Virus record (IMG/VR): IMGVR_UViG_3300022562_001652
Coordinates: 49,816-113,815 of that record
Direction: 5' to 3' (one strand)
From: a virus
DNA length: 64,000 bases
Part shown: positions 35,653 to 43,468 of the stretch, piece after piece
Numbering within the stretch: position 1 is the first letter of the stretch
Layout of the letters: the number at the start of each line of letters is the position of its first letter
Position numbers and translations under genes: made by a program
Notes under the pieces: model-generated
Told to the model about the DNA's origin: nothing
Database searches by the model: none
What the model saw: only the letters and a program-made list of their open reading frames with translations

Positions 35653-37383
35653 CTACTCCATATCTATGATCAGGTACTCGTCTTCGTCTCGCTTCTGCTT
35701 CTCTCCTTTGCGGAGATCGTTATCACGAGACACGGAAGCGTGTACGGAGCTGACCCAGTCGTCGCGCAGGAAGCCCTCGTCCACGGGCACTGGCGCAATC
35801 TTCTTCTCGCCGATGCGAGACGCAGCATCGAGAAGACGCTGCGCTCCTTGGTGCTCTTCATGACCGTGGTCTTCTCCCTCAAACATGCGGTCTTCCTCAT
35901 GCTGGGGTTGAGCGGCGGCCTGAGACGCGTCTCCTCCGGCCGCCTGTTGCTGCTGAGCCATCTGCGCCTTGAACTGAAGAGCGGCGATGTACGCAGGGTT
36001 CATGATGATGTCGCCACCCTCCTTCAGAGGCCCTAGATCCTCGAGCTCGCGGACCTCATTTACCGTGAGGTAGGTCTGTCCCTGTTTCGCACGAAGCTCG
36101 ACCGCTTGTTCCTCGGTCTTGGCATCCAGCCCGACGAATTCAAACTCGAACTGATCATCGATCGGCCAGACGACGTGGTTATTCAGAGACTCCGCGTAGA
36201 AATGAAGTAGTGGACGAAGCCCTCTGTCCTTCGATGCCTTCTGCTGTGCTTCGTTCGTCGACATGAAGAGGGGCTGCTGCGCCACGCTGCCACGAAGATC
36301 GTGGTTGATCTCGGCAGGATCTACCAGGAACACAGCGCAGGCACACTTCACCAAGAACTCCACCCAGAGCTGATACTCCATCTCCTTGTTGGTGGCCTGA
36401 AACGGGACCCATTGGATCTCGTCAGAGTTGACGATCGGCGTCTTCCACGCCTGCCCGACGCCTACGAGCTGCTGGTACCAGCTCTTGCGGAGCTCCTCCA
36501 GCTTCCTCTCGTTCAGCTTCCCCTTAATATTCAGGATCCCCTTCGCCGTAGTTCCCTGACTGAAGCCTTTGGCGTTGTAAGTCAGAGCCCACAGAAGCCA
36601 GGTGATCGTCTGAACTAGGATCTCTACTTCCGACAGACCGTAGCCGAAGGATCGGATGTCCGTGCTGGGGTTGCGCACCAAGAAGGCCAGCTCATCGGAC
36701 GTATACTCGCGGACTTTACGCGCATCGATCACCTGCGCATACTCGATCCGGTTTTTGAGTTCCGCCGTAGACGGGGGTGTTCCTCGACGATTCTTGGGAT
36801 GCGCGATCCTGACGGTGCCGGCGTCAACCGCGTGGATCGAATGCAAGCTCCCTCCGCGAGTCCACACCTTCTCGAAACACCCTCGATCCAAGGTCAAGGA
36901 GTCGGGCACGACCTTGCGAAGTAAGTTCGTCAGAGAACCCCTCTTCAGGTTGTACTCAACTCCTGTATTGACCAAGAAGTGAGTCAAGTAGTCGACGCGA
37001 TCCCGCTCCGAGTCGCTGAGCCTCCGAGCCGGATTGCCCCAACGTGGTTTGAATCTGAACCCGACGCTGTACTTGTTCGGCTGGGGCTGGCAGAAAGAGG
37101 TGATCTGGTTCTTCCGAAGAAGAATGATCGAAGAGATGATGTCGACGTGCTTCGCAGCGTTTCGCAGATCGTTATCGGAGAGACGAGAAGGGATATTCCT
37201 GTATCCCATCCCGAACGAGTCGGCCATCATGTCGGGATCGACGAAGTAGGACTTGGGCTCCTCTTCTTTAGGAGGACCGTCGTCGTCCTTGACTCCCGCC
37301 TGAGCAAGTTTCTCGGCAAACGTTCCGAAAGCCTCTATAGCAGCTTTCGTGACTTGTTCCGGAATGAACTCCACTAGGCTCAT
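35653..37383 (-). CDS. portal protein
   Basis: 576 residues. Portal features include RNAAKHVDIISSIILLRKNQ, TNLLRKVVPDSLTLDRGCFE, a long hinge helix (ERKLEELRKSWYQQLVGVGQ), and YQLWVEFLVKCACAVFLVDP followed by EINHDLRGSVAQ. This fits the HK97/SPP1-type dodecameric portal through which DNA enters the head. The C-terminal 120 residues are Gln-, His- and Glu-rich and likely a flexible crown. It lies upstream of the other head genes as expected, though no terminase gene is nearby. Confidence 0.88.
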   Translation of the reverse strand: MSLVEFIPEQVTKAAIEAFGTFAEKLAQAGVKDDDGPPKEEEPKSYFVDPDMMADSFGMGYRNIPSRLSDNDLRNAAKHVDIISSIILLRKNQITSFCQPQPNKYSVGFRFKPRWGNPARRLSDSERDRVDYLTHFLVNTGVEYNLKRGSLTNLLRKVVPDSLTLDRGCFEKVWTRGGSLHSIHAVDAGTVRIAHPKNRRGTPPSTAELKNRIEYAQVIDARKVREYTSDELAFLVRNPSTDIRSFGYGLSEVEILVQTITWLLWALTYNAKGFSQGTTAKGILNIKGKLNERKLEELRKSWYQQLVGVGQAWKTPIVNSDEIQWVPFQATNKEMEYQLWVEFLVKCACAVFLVDPAEINHDLRGSVAQQPLFMSTNEAQQKASKDRGLRPLLHFYAESLNNHVVWPIDDQFEFEFVGLDAKTEEQAVELRAKQGQTYLTVNEVRELEDLGPLKEGGDIIMNPAYIAALQFKAQMAQQQQAAGGDASQAAAQPQHEEDRMFEGEDHGHEEHQGAQRLLDAASRIGEKKIAPVPVDEGFLRDDWVSSVHASVSRDNDLRKGEKQKRDEDEYLIIDME

Positions 37384-37386
37384 CGA

Positions 37387-38067
37387 CTACTCCGCTGCTT
37401 CCCGAGCGGCCTCCTCCAACTCGGAAACCGCCTTGTCCAGAATGTCGGTACCTTCTTCTGCGCCCCCCTTCGCTGTCGTCGTGGAAGTAGCCGTTGTCGT
37501 GGTCGGCTTGGGCTTACCCTTCTTGCCATACCGCATCGGCGACTTCGGATCGTGGACACCGGGGAGGTAAACACCAGGAGGTGTTTTGGCCGCGTCGGAA
37601 GATGGGGCGACCGGCGTCATGGCACGCATCACGAACTCGTCGGCTTCTTCTCTCGTCGTCACGGCGCGGACTCGGTTCGGAAGCTTCTGCCAGAACCCAT
37701 CGCACACGAGACTACGCGCGACAGTGCCACAGCGACACGCCTCCTCCGAATAGAAACCGCCGCCGTCTGAGTGCCGTGGGCAGTGAGAACGCATGAGCGT
37801 CTGAAGATCAGACACGATCGACTTGACCATTCCCAGGTGCTTGTCGCCCAAGTGCTCTATCAGGCTCTTCGGGGTCTGCGGCGTATACGGTGCGAATGAT
37901 CGCAAGGGATCACTTCCCGTTCCACACCCAGCCGGCTGCTGCCCTACGGCGCAGACTCCGCTCATGCTCTTGTTCGCCTCGTAGTGCAGGCAGGATTCGC
38001 ACTTCCTGTTGGGAAACACCGTACGAGAGAGCATCCCCTGTCCCGAAATACCTAGCAGCATCGTCAT
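37387..38067 (-). CDS. cysteine-rich hypothetical protein next to portal
   Basis: 226 residues. It has two Cys clusters in the first 125 residues (CESCLHYEAN ... GVCAVGQQPAGCG and CPRHSDGGGF ... ACRCGTVARSLVC), suggesting two metal sites. The C-terminus has a Thr-rich linker and an acidic helix. AAGGAG precedes the ATG. The gene ends three bases before the portal start, so it is likely co-translated. Function unknown. Confidence 0.6.
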   Translation of the reverse strand: MTMLLGISGQGMLSRTVFPNRKCESCLHYEANKSMSGVCAVGQQPAGCGTGSDPLRSFAPYTPQTPKSLIEHLGDKHLGMVKSIVSDLQTLMRSHCPRHSDGGGFYSEEACRCGTVARSLVCDGFWQKLPNRVRAVTTREEADEFVMRAMTPVAPSSDAAKTPPGVYLPGVHDPKSPMRYGKKGKPKPTTTTATSTTTAKGGAEEGTDILDKAVSELEEAAREAAE

Positions 38068-38078
38068 CGTCGTACTCC

Positions 38079-38501
38079 TTAGGACGCCTCCCCGACAAGG
38101 GCGACGTAGAAGCTCGCCGTCTCTGTAGACGACGGATTCGTGACATGAATAGAGCTCAGACTCCCCGTCAGAAGAAACAAGCCGGGCTGGTCATAGCGCT
38201 GAAGGTTCGACAAGATGTCTGAGGCAACGACCGCCGGCAGCGCGCTGATGGGTATGCTCGCTTGTCCTATCCCGTCTAGCTTCACCTCGATATCCTGGTA
38301 CGCCAAGATCAGAACGATCGAGGCGTCGGTCACTGCTCCAAAGGGAACGGCATAGTCCGCCTGCGCGGCTACCAGCGTCTGTCTGTGAGAAGAGAACGTG
38401 GAAGAGCTCGCATCGTCGATCGCCCACTTCCCCTTCAGCAAGGCGTCGAGCTGTTCGTCGTCCTCTGAGATCAGTGCTCGTATCTCGACGAAGCTGCGCA
38501 C
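38079..38501 (-). CDS. hypothetical protein, possible head/neck component
   Basis: 140 residues from GTG at 38501 with GGAAGAGG upstream. The C-terminal half is beta-rich (SIVLILAYQDIEVKLDGIGQ, SLSSIHVTNPSSTETASFYV). No motif recognised. It follows a 58-residue zinc ribbon gene whose stop codon touches its start. Confidence 0.55.
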   Translation of the reverse strand: MRSFVEIRALISEDDEQLDALLKGKWAIDDASSSTFSSHRQTLVAAQADYAVPFGAVTDASIVLILAYQDIEVKLDGIGQASIPISALPAVVASDILSNLQRYDQPGLFLLTGSLSSIHVTNPSSTETASFYVALVGEAS

Positions 38502-38678
38502 TTAGAACCTCTTCCGAAGATCGGAGTCGTCGACGATCTTCTTGGTGATCTCGCCACCCCCACCCTTCGACAAAGACCCGCACTGCGGGCACGACGATGT
38601 AGAGGACAACCACCTGTGTCCGCAACTTGGGCACTCTCTCTCGTAGTGCCTGCTGCTGTTCTTCTTCTCTTCGCTCAT
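38502..38678 (-). CDS. small zinc ribbon protein
   Basis: 58 residues, start ATG overlapping the stop of the preceding gene (ATGA). It carries CPSCGHRW and CPQCGSLS ten residues apart, a rubredoxin-like zinc ribbon, then a Gly stretch and a basic tail. Its coupled position argues that it is real. Possibly a nucleic-acid or protein adaptor. Confidence 0.65.
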   Translation of the reverse strand: MSEEKKNSSRHYERECPSCGHRWLSSTSSCPQCGSLSKGGGGEITKKIVDDSDLRKRF

Positions 38679-38980
38679 CTTGGCCTCGTAGGAGGAGGCG
38701 GTATTTTCCCATCACGGCGCGCGTTCTCGACCGCCTCTCTCCTCTTGCTCTCGATCGCGTCCCGCTCCTTGGCGTACTTTTCCGAAGGATCTTGGAGTAC
38801 TTCCTCCTCTAGCTGGCCTATGAGCTCTCCGCCAGAGATTCCTTCACCACGGCGCTTCCTGAGCTCGGCGAGCTTCTTCTTCTCCGCTTGGTGTCGTGCC
38901 TCGAAGGCCTCTTCGTCCGCCTCGCGCAGCTTCCCGATCAAGGCTTCGAGAGACACGTACTCAACTTCTGGCTCCTTCAC
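38675..38980 (-). CDS. charged coiled-coil protein
   Basis: 101 residues from GTG with AAGGAG seven bases upstream. Almost entirely Glu/Lys/Arg/Ala helix (READEEAFEARHQAEKKKLA) ending in a PPPPTRPR tail. It lies in the operon of small proteins ahead of the portal. Function unknown. Confidence 0.6.
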   Translation of the reverse strand: MKEPEVEYVSLEALIGKLREADEEAFEARHQAEKKKLAELRKRRGEGISGGELIGQLEEEVLQDPSEKYAKERDAIESKRREAVENARRDGKIPPPPTRPR

Positions 38981-39279
38981 GGAGAATCTCCTTTATCCTT
39001 GGAGGATACCACGATGCGCTCGACCACGCGTCGCTTCCGCGCGTACACCCGATTCACACACCCACAAGAACGCGCGACCGTCTCCCCCATGGCCTTGCCA
39101 TCTCGTGAAGGAACGACGGCGGAGAACACCCCACGGCCGTAACACGTGCGACACTTCTGATCAGCGTTCTCCTTAGGGTCAAGGGAGAGACCGAGCTCGT
39201 CGCGAACCCGAATTTTCTTCCCGTTAGGAAGTAGGGACTCTTGATTGGGAGGGCCTATGTTCAGAGAGACCTTGCTCAT
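38977..39279 (-). CDS. DnaJ-type zinc-finger protein
   Basis: 100 residues from the ATG at 39279, which overlaps the dCTP deaminase stop (ATGA). It contains CRTCYGRGVF and SCGCVNRVYARKR, a CxxCxGxG-like knuckle pair. Such small proteins are frequent in large phages and may bind RNA or client proteins. Function unknown. Confidence 0.6.
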   Translation of the reverse strand: MSKVSLNIGPPNQESLLPNGKKIRVRDELGLSLDPKENADQKCRTCYGRGVFSAVVPSRDGKAMGETVARSCGCVNRVYARKRRVVERIVVSSKDKGDSP

Positions 39280-39836
39280 GTTCCTTCTTCCTTCAAGAAG
39301 TTCTCCCACATCCGACTCGAGATCGGTTTGGGATCCGAAGTACGAGCCCCTTGGTACTTCGCGTCCGACTTGACGCCGTACGGCCTGTCCACGACGCCCT
39401 CCACCGTCATCCAGTAGATCTGTCCGATGGGCATCTTCGGATAGACACGAACACACTGGACTACGCTGATCTCCATGGTCCAGTGCCCGCAGAACCCGAC
39501 GTCTCCTCTGCCGGCCGTGGCGTGGATGAAGATGCCGAGGCGGCCAGCAGAAGACTTCCCGTCCAGAAACGGGACGAAGTCGTGCGACTCCGTGTATTCC
39601 TCCGTGACGCCGAGATAGATCCTGCCCGGATAGAGAATGGTCCCCTCATCCGGGATCTCGAAGAGGAAGACCTCGTTGTTCTTGGCCGCGTCGATGAGCC
39701 CGGGATCGTACATGAGAAGATTGCGCCCGAGCCGAACGTCGTAGCTGTTCGATCCCAACCGTTGTGGGTCGAAGGGCTCTACGACGATCCTGCCTTTGTC
39801 GATCTCTTCTCGGATCCTGCTATCTGAGAGAATCAT
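39276..39836 (-). CDS. dcd: dCTP deaminase
   Basis: 186 residues from ATG at 39836, which overlaps the thymidylate kinase stop (ATGA); a GTG three codons upstream is possible. The sequence has RLGSNSYDVRLGRNLL and the strongly conserved block DGKSSAGRLGIFIHATAGRG with VGFCGHWTMEI, both typical of trimeric dCTP deaminase/dUTPase family enzymes. It would convert dCTP to dUTP, or directly to dUMP if bifunctional, feeding dTMP synthesis by the ThyX encoded at 42.6 kb and the adjacent kinase. Confidence 0.88.
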   Translation of the reverse strand: MILSDSRIREEIDKGRIVVEPFDPQRLGSNSYDVRLGRNLLMYDPGLIDAAKNNEVFLFEIPDEGTILYPGRIYLGVTEEYTESHDFVPFLDGKSSAGRLGIFIHATAGRGDVGFCGHWTMEISVVQCVRVYPKMPIGQIYWMTVEGVVDRPYGVKSDAKYQGARTSDPKPISSRMWENFLKEEGT

Positions 39837-40528
39837 GAAAGCCACCCCCTCTTCTCCAAAACGAGCAGCATCTCGTTCACCGTCTCGTCAGGGTTGTTGC
39901 GCTCAGTATTCACGTACGCCACCTTGTCCACAGCCCCTGCTTCTTCGAGCCGGCTGCTGTAAAGGGCGTAGTGTCTGTGGGTTCTTTCTAGTAGGTCTTC
40001 GTCCTTATCAAAGGAAGAGAGGTTTCCCCTTCCCTGCATCCTGTCCTTAGTAGCTTGGGGTGATGCCAGCAGAACAAAAAGCAAAGTGGTGTCTGGAACC
40101 AAAGTAAAAGGATCATCACCACCCGACCTTAAAGCCCTAGGAACGATGTTCCTAAAAACACGGTGCACTACAGACGACCACCACGCGCTACCTTGATACA
40201 CGTAGCTGGTCGTCAGCGGGTGTCGATCGCAGATGACGACCCCTCCCTCCTTCAAGAAAGGGTTGATGTGCTTGAAGTGCTCGTCGAGTGCGTCTGCGAC
40301 TAGCAGATGCAGCATGGCGGCATCGTGGAAGCATGAGGGGGAGCTACCACCACCCGTGGACAACTTTTCCCGAATCAACTTCCCGATCGGACTATGCTTC
40401 GTAGGAAAGTGAAAAGCCTTTACCAGGATCTGCTTCTCTTGAATCCTCTCCACCAGACCGGCTACGGCGGTCGTCTTGCCTACCCCGTCTGGGCCATCGA
40501 CGATCATGAATCTGCGATTACCCTGCAT
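39833..40528 (-). CDS. tmk: thymidylate kinase
   Basis: 231 residues. The P-loop GPDGVGKT lies at 12-19, and CDRHPLTTSYVYQG matches the DR(Y/H)xxSxxAYQ motif of dTMP kinases. The LID-type region follows around LLASPQATKDRMQGRG. It phosphorylates dTMP to dTDP. It is the first gene of the minus-strand operon; GAGGAGG lies upstream of the ATG. Together with the overlapping dcd gene it forms a nucleotide unit. Confidence 0.87.
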   Translation of the reverse strand: MQGNRRFMIVDGPDGVGKTTAVAGLVERIQEKQILVKAFHFPTKHSPIGKLIREKLSTGGGSSPSCFHDAAMLHLLVADALDEHFKHINPFLKEGGVVICDRHPLTTSYVYQGSAWWSSVVHRVFRNIVPRALRSGGDDPFTLVPDTTLLFVLLASPQATKDRMQGRGNLSSFDKDEDLLERTHRHYALYSSRLEEAGAVDKVAYVNTERNNPDETVNEMLLVLEKRGWLS

Positions 40529-40565
40529 CTGAAACCTCCTCTTCTGGTGAACGAAAGGCTAGCAC

Positions 40566-40579
40566 TTTTCGCCTAAAAC
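40566..40579 (+). promoter_or_regulatory. operator-like motif copy 1
   Basis: TTTTCGCCTAAAAC, a quasi-palindrome repeated 37 bases further on. It lies between the start of the thymidylate kinase operon and the divergent promoter at 40642. Related sites occur at 44352 and 44374. A regulator such as the Xre protein encoded at 44709 could bind here; this is inference. Confidence 0.35.
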
Positions 40580-40602
40580 AGCTACGAAACGTGTACCTTG
40601 TT

Positions 40603-40616
40603 TTTTCACCTAAAAC
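40603..40616 (+). promoter_or_regulatory. operator-like motif copy 2
   Basis: TTTTCACCTAAAAC differs from copy 1 at one base. The two copies are separated by about three and a half helical turns in the 110-base region upstream of the minus-strand operon. Confidence 0.35.
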
Positions 40617-40641
40617 CGCGAACATGCTGAGAAAATAGTTG

Positions 40642-40670
40642 TTGACATTTTATTAAAAATATGCTACATT
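40642..40670 (+). promoter_or_regulatory. sigma70-type promoter driving a structured RNA
   Basis: TTGACA (40642-40647), a 17-base AT-rich spacer, then TACATT (40665-40670). The -35 is perfect consensus and the spacer is optimal. It faces right, although the next plus-strand gene begins 1.9 kb away and genes at 41.1-42.5 kb are on the minus strand. The likely transcript is the structured RNA described next. Confidence 0.7.
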
Positions 40671-40850
40671 TCAGCTTGCTGAAAAGGTGGCGGAGCCACG
40701 GTTGGTGCAGCGGTCTCCCGGCAGGGAGGCCCTGGACAACCAACCACTCCTCGTAAAAGAGATCAACACAACCAAGCAAAAATGAAGAAGCGACAAGGTC
40801 GAGCTCCGCGAGACCGTCTTCGCTTCTTCATTCGCGAAGCGAATCTTCGC
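40671..40850 (+). ncRNA. candidate structured noncoding RNA
   Basis: Downstream of the promoter come consecutive hairpins: TCAGC/GCTGA (40671-40682), GTGGC-GGA-GCCAC (40687-40699), a compound rod closed by GGTTGGT (40700) and ACCAACC (40739) with an inner GGTCTCCC-GGCA-GGGAGGCC, a 10-bp stem GAAGAAGCGA (40784) with TCGCTTCTTC (40820), and ATTCGC-GAA-GCGAAT (40830-40844). A 61-codon reading frame from 40782 overlaps but has a weak ribosome site and an Arg-rich composition dictated by the stems. The 3' end is unknown. Confidence 0.55.
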
Positions 40851-41099
40851 GCTCCACGAGGAAGAAAAGCACGGAGCAGACGGCCAAAGCTCTGTGTTCT
40901 CACGAACACGATCCTACAACCCCTGTGGACACTGTCTCATAGAACGTGTGAAGTAGGACCCACGTAGCTCCTACCCCTCGCCAGTCTGCCTCTTTCCTCC
41001 CTCCCCCTTTCCTCTCGTATCGGCTCGTGTATAACGCTTGTTATAACTTGGTCTGCTTTTCCCCTGATCCTGGAAAAAGCGGAAAGGGAGCTCTTTGAG
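40851..41099. other. intergenic region without recognised gene
   Basis: Between the structured RNA and the o-spanin stop no convincing gene was seen. It contains an inverted repeat TATAAC/GTTATA around 41030-41048 and a hairpin GCTTTTCC/GGAAAAAGC at 41055-41080, which may stop transcription from either side although it has no long T-run. Confidence 0.4.
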
Positions 41100-41405
41100 T
41101 CAGGGTTTGCGCAGACAGCGCGCGTCCGCGATCGCTGCTCGAGCAACGAGCAACCGGACGTTGAAGAGGAGGGCAGCGTGTTGCCCGGCGTCGTAGCACA
41201 CCTCGTCAGGAAGACACTTCTTAGCTAGACACGTTTCCAGGGAGTCGTCGTCTTCGCATGCGTGCGGCTCGCCGACCGGGAGAAGGTCGGCGAGCATCGG
41301 CATATCCAGGCAAGGAAGAGTCTCGGTACGCACGACCACGCTAGGTGGGGGACATGTCTTGCAACAAGCCTCTAGGAGCAGGGTCACCAGAAGGAGAGCT
41401 CTCAT
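41100..41405 (-). CDS. o-spanin-like outer membrane lipoprotein
   Basis: 101 residues from the ATG at 41405, which overlaps the i-spanin stop (ATGA) and has GAGG upstream. The N-terminus MRALLLVTLLLEACCKTCPP is a short signal peptide with a lipobox-like LEAC, so the mature protein should be a lipoprotein. The rest contains several Cys pairs. Together with the overlapping i-spanin gene this fits an Rz/Rz1-type pair that fuses inner and outer membranes at lysis. It is longer than many o-spanins, so some doubt remains. Confidence 0.7.
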   Translation of the reverse strand: MRALLLVTLLLEACCKTCPPPSVVVRTETLPCLDMPMLADLLPVGEPHACEDDDSLETCLAKKCLPDEVCYDAGQHAALLFNVRLLVARAAIADARCLRKP

Positions 41406-41746
41406 GGAGAGTCCTCTTCTTTCTTGGGCCATAGAGAGGCCATCTCCTTTGCCTGCTGCTTGGCGTTCGCGCTCATGTTGCTCTTCAGGATCTCTTGCAG
41501 CAGAGCGTCGGCTTTCGCAAAGGCTGCCTTGTTTCTCTTCTCCTCTTCTTCCTTTTGCATCTCTGAGTCCAGGAGCTCTTTCTCCAACGTAGCGAGGTTC
41601 TCACGCATCGATCCGATGCGTGTGTCACGCTCAGACAGCTCCTTCTTCAGGCTCTTCTCGTCCGACAAGCTGATACGCCACAGGACGAAAAAGAATCCGG
41701 CGAGCACCCCGCCTCCCAGGAGGCTCACCAGGGTATAGACGCTCAT
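41402..41746 (-). CDS. i-spanin-like inner membrane protein
   Basis: 114 residues. One N-terminal membrane segment (residues about 6-26, LVSLLGGGVLAGFFFVLW) is followed by a long charged coiled coil to about residue 95 (KKELSERDTRIGSMRENLAT). This is the plan of Rz i-spanins, anchored in the inner membrane with a periplasmic coil. It overlaps both holin and o-spanin genes by four bases, giving a compact lysis cassette. Confidence 0.75.
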   Translation of the reverse strand: MSVYTLVSLLGGGVLAGFFFVLWRISLSDEKSLKKELSERDTRIGSMRENLATLEKELLDSEMQKEEEEKRNKAAFAKADALLQEILKSNMSANAKQQAKEMASLWPKKEEDSP

Positions 41747-42165
41747 GGGCTCGTCTTGGCGAACCCACGCGCGATGGTGTAGCCGAGCGCCACCAGCGTA
41801 GACTGCGCCAGAGCAAAGGCCTGCGCGACAGGTCCGTCGGTCGGCATGAGGCCTGAAGTCGCCGCCAAGCCTACAGCCAAGCTCACCACAGTGAGCCAGA
41901 ACTCCGTCGTCTTGTACCCAGGCCCTGGCTCGTCCGACTCTCCGTGCTTCACCAGGCCGCGAACCATGGTGTAGCCGAGCGTGGACAGCATCATCGTGAC
42001 GAACGCGATGACCTGTCCGACGACGCCGCTGTCGCTGAGCAGGTGGTTGGCTCCGAGCAGGCCCAGGACGGCGGCCAGCACAGTTAGCCAGAACTCCGTC
42101 GTCTTGTATCCTGGCTTGATGGGTGCTTCTTCCGTAGAAGAGGTCGTGAGAGTTTCAGATGTCAT
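41743..42165 (-). CDS. putative holin with internal duplication
   Basis: 140 residues made of two halves. Each begins PGYKTTEFWLTV and continues through two hydrophobic segments to LGYTMVRGLVK in the first half (about residues 18-74) and LGYTIARGFAK in the second (about 81-137), so four membrane segments are likely. A small multi-span protein directly before the spanins is best explained as a holin. No endolysin lies beside it. Confidence 0.7.
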   Translation of the reverse strand: MTSETLTTSSTEEAPIKPGYKTTEFWLTVLAAVLGLLGANHLLSDSGVVGQVIAFVTMMLSTLGYTMVRGLVKHGESDEPGPGYKTTEFWLTVVSLAVGLAATSGLMPTDGPVAQAFALAQSTLVALGYTIARGFAKTSP

Positions 42166-42176
42166 TTTTTCCTCCT

Positions 42177-42476
42177 TCAGTCGTACTTCTCTTCATCTGC
42201 GTGTCGAGATAAGGTTCTCTTCTGCTCGTATTTCGCATGAACATCTTCGACGATCTTCGTCACTTCATTGAACATCTTCTCCTGTAGGTCAGGTAGGTTT
42301 CTGTCCCCACGACCCACGTACACGACGACCTCGAGGTGATCAGGAGACAGGCGCAGCTCGAACAGCCTCATCGTGGCTACGAGCTCTCGCACGATGTCTC
42401 CGGCCTCGTCGGAAGTCAGTTCCCGCCGCCACCATAGAGGACGCACGACGATGTCTAGCCTCGGTAACATGCTCAT
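42177..42476 (-). CDS. small hypothetical protein of the lysis operon
   Basis: 99 residues, first gene of the holin-spanin operon, 11 bases before the holin. It has a mixed alpha/beta pattern (LDIVVRPLWWRRELTSDEAG, LSPDHLEVVVYVGRGDRNL) and a charged C-terminal helix. No signal peptide or enzyme motif. The start region faces the divergent thyX gene. Confidence 0.55.
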   Translation of the reverse strand: MSMLPRLDIVVRPLWWRRELTSDEAGDIVRELVATMRLFELRLSPDHLEVVVYVGRGDRNLPDLQEKMFNEVTKIVEDVHAKYEQKRTLSRHADEEKYD

Positions 42477-42504
42477 TTTGGCTTTGCTCCCGTCGTTTCG
42501 GGCT

Positions 42505-42510
42505 CATAAT
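42505..42510 (+). promoter_or_regulatory. possible -10 element before thyX
   Basis: CATAAT (5 of 6 to TATAAT) lies 56 bases before the thyX start within the 90-base divergent gap. The -35 region (TTTGCT, 16 bases upstream) is poor, so this is a weak prediction. A promoter is expected here because the plus-strand early region begins here. Confidence 0.3.
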
Positions 42511-42566
42511 AGCACGCGTTCTCGAAAGAGGGACGTTCGTCAAAAAGAGAGAAGAGGGAGGACGAT

Positions 42567-43466
42567 ATGAAAATCATCGACAAGCCGCAAGTGTTCCTGA
42601 TCGCGTCTCCGACCCTGCGTTGGCAGGGTATCGAGAGGTATCTGGCAGAGGTAGGAGGAGAAGCATGGGAAGAGCAGAAGGTATTATCGGAGGAGTCTGG
42701 TCTAAATGAGCCAGAGGCAGAGACTCTCGTCGAGTTCATGGGGCGGGTCTGCTACCGAAGCTGGAAACCAGGACTGAACGCTAACGTGACGAAGGTGAGG
42801 ACGGACACGAAGGAGTATCTTCATAACGTCCTGAAGAGTGGGCACGGCCGCCTCCTCGAGCACGCGAACTTCAGTTTCGTCTTCCACAACGTCTCTCGAA
42901 TTTTGACACATGAGCTGGTTAGACATAACGTCGGTACGGTGTTCGCGCAGGAGTCGATGCGCTTCGTCAGGCTCACCGACATCCCGTTCTGGTTTCCTGA
43001 GTGGGCTCTTTGTGATGAAGAGTTGAAGAAGCACGCCTACGATCTCCTACAACACATGGAAACCTTCCAGCTCTGGATGGCGAAGCACTTCGAGCTCGAC
43101 GAAAAGGAGATCACCTGCCCGAACTGTGGGGGGAGTGGGAAATGGGAGATGGGGTGTGTGCGAGAGTCCTGTTCTGCGTGCGGCGGCTCCGGGAAGTTCG
43201 CCAACAGCTTTGCTAACAAGAAACACAAGACATCCTTCATGCGTCGATTCGCCCCTCAGGGCGTAGCCACCGGTATCGGAGCTACGTTCAACATCCGAGC
43301 GTTACGGCACATCATCTACATGCGGACTGCGCTGGCCGCTGAGGAAGAGATCAGGTTGGTCATGGACGATGTGGCTGAGATCGTCCTACATGAGGTGCCG
43401 AATCTCCTGCAGGACTACTCTCCGAATGAAGACAGGGAGTGGATCCCTGAGTTCATGAAGGTGTGA
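42567..43466 (+). CDS. thyX: flavin-dependent thymidylate synthase with zinc-knuckle insertion
   Basis: 299 residues, start ATG after GGGAGGACGAT. The ThyX signature region is HELVRHNVGTVFAQESMRF (about 115-133) and the C-terminal core is GATFNIRALRHIIYMRTALA with EEEIRLVMDDVAEIV. The third motif residue is Asn (RHN) where ThyX usually has Arg (RHR). Between about 180 and 212 an extra segment contains CPNCGGSGKW and CSACGGSGKF, a DnaJ-like zinc knuckle not found in ordinary ThyX. The enzyme makes dTMP from dUMP, linking to the dcd and tmk genes. Confidence 0.87.
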   Translation: MKIIDKPQVFLIASPTLRWQGIERYLAEVGGEAWEEQKVLSEESGLNEPEAETLVEFMGRVCYRSWKPGLNANVTKVRTDTKEYLHNVLKSGHGRLLEHANFSFVFHNVSRILTHELVRHNVGTVFAQESMRFVRLTDIPFWFPEWALCDEELKKHAYDLLQHMETFQLWMAKHFELDEKEITCPNCGGSGKWEMGCVRESCSACGGSGKFANSFANKKHKTSFMRRFAPQGVATGIGATFNIRALRHIIYMRTALAAEEEIRLVMDDVAEIVLHEVPNLLQDYSPNEDREWIPEFMKV

Positions 43467-43468
43467 AA

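Noticed and set aside
40782-40967. 61-codon Arg-rich frame inside the structured RNA
   Set aside because: Weak ribosome site and its codons are dictated by inverted repeats; kept as ncRNA instead.
41100-42476. Endolysin in the lysis cassette
   Set aside because: None of the four products has a muramidase, amidase or peptidase motif; only holin and spanins can be supported.
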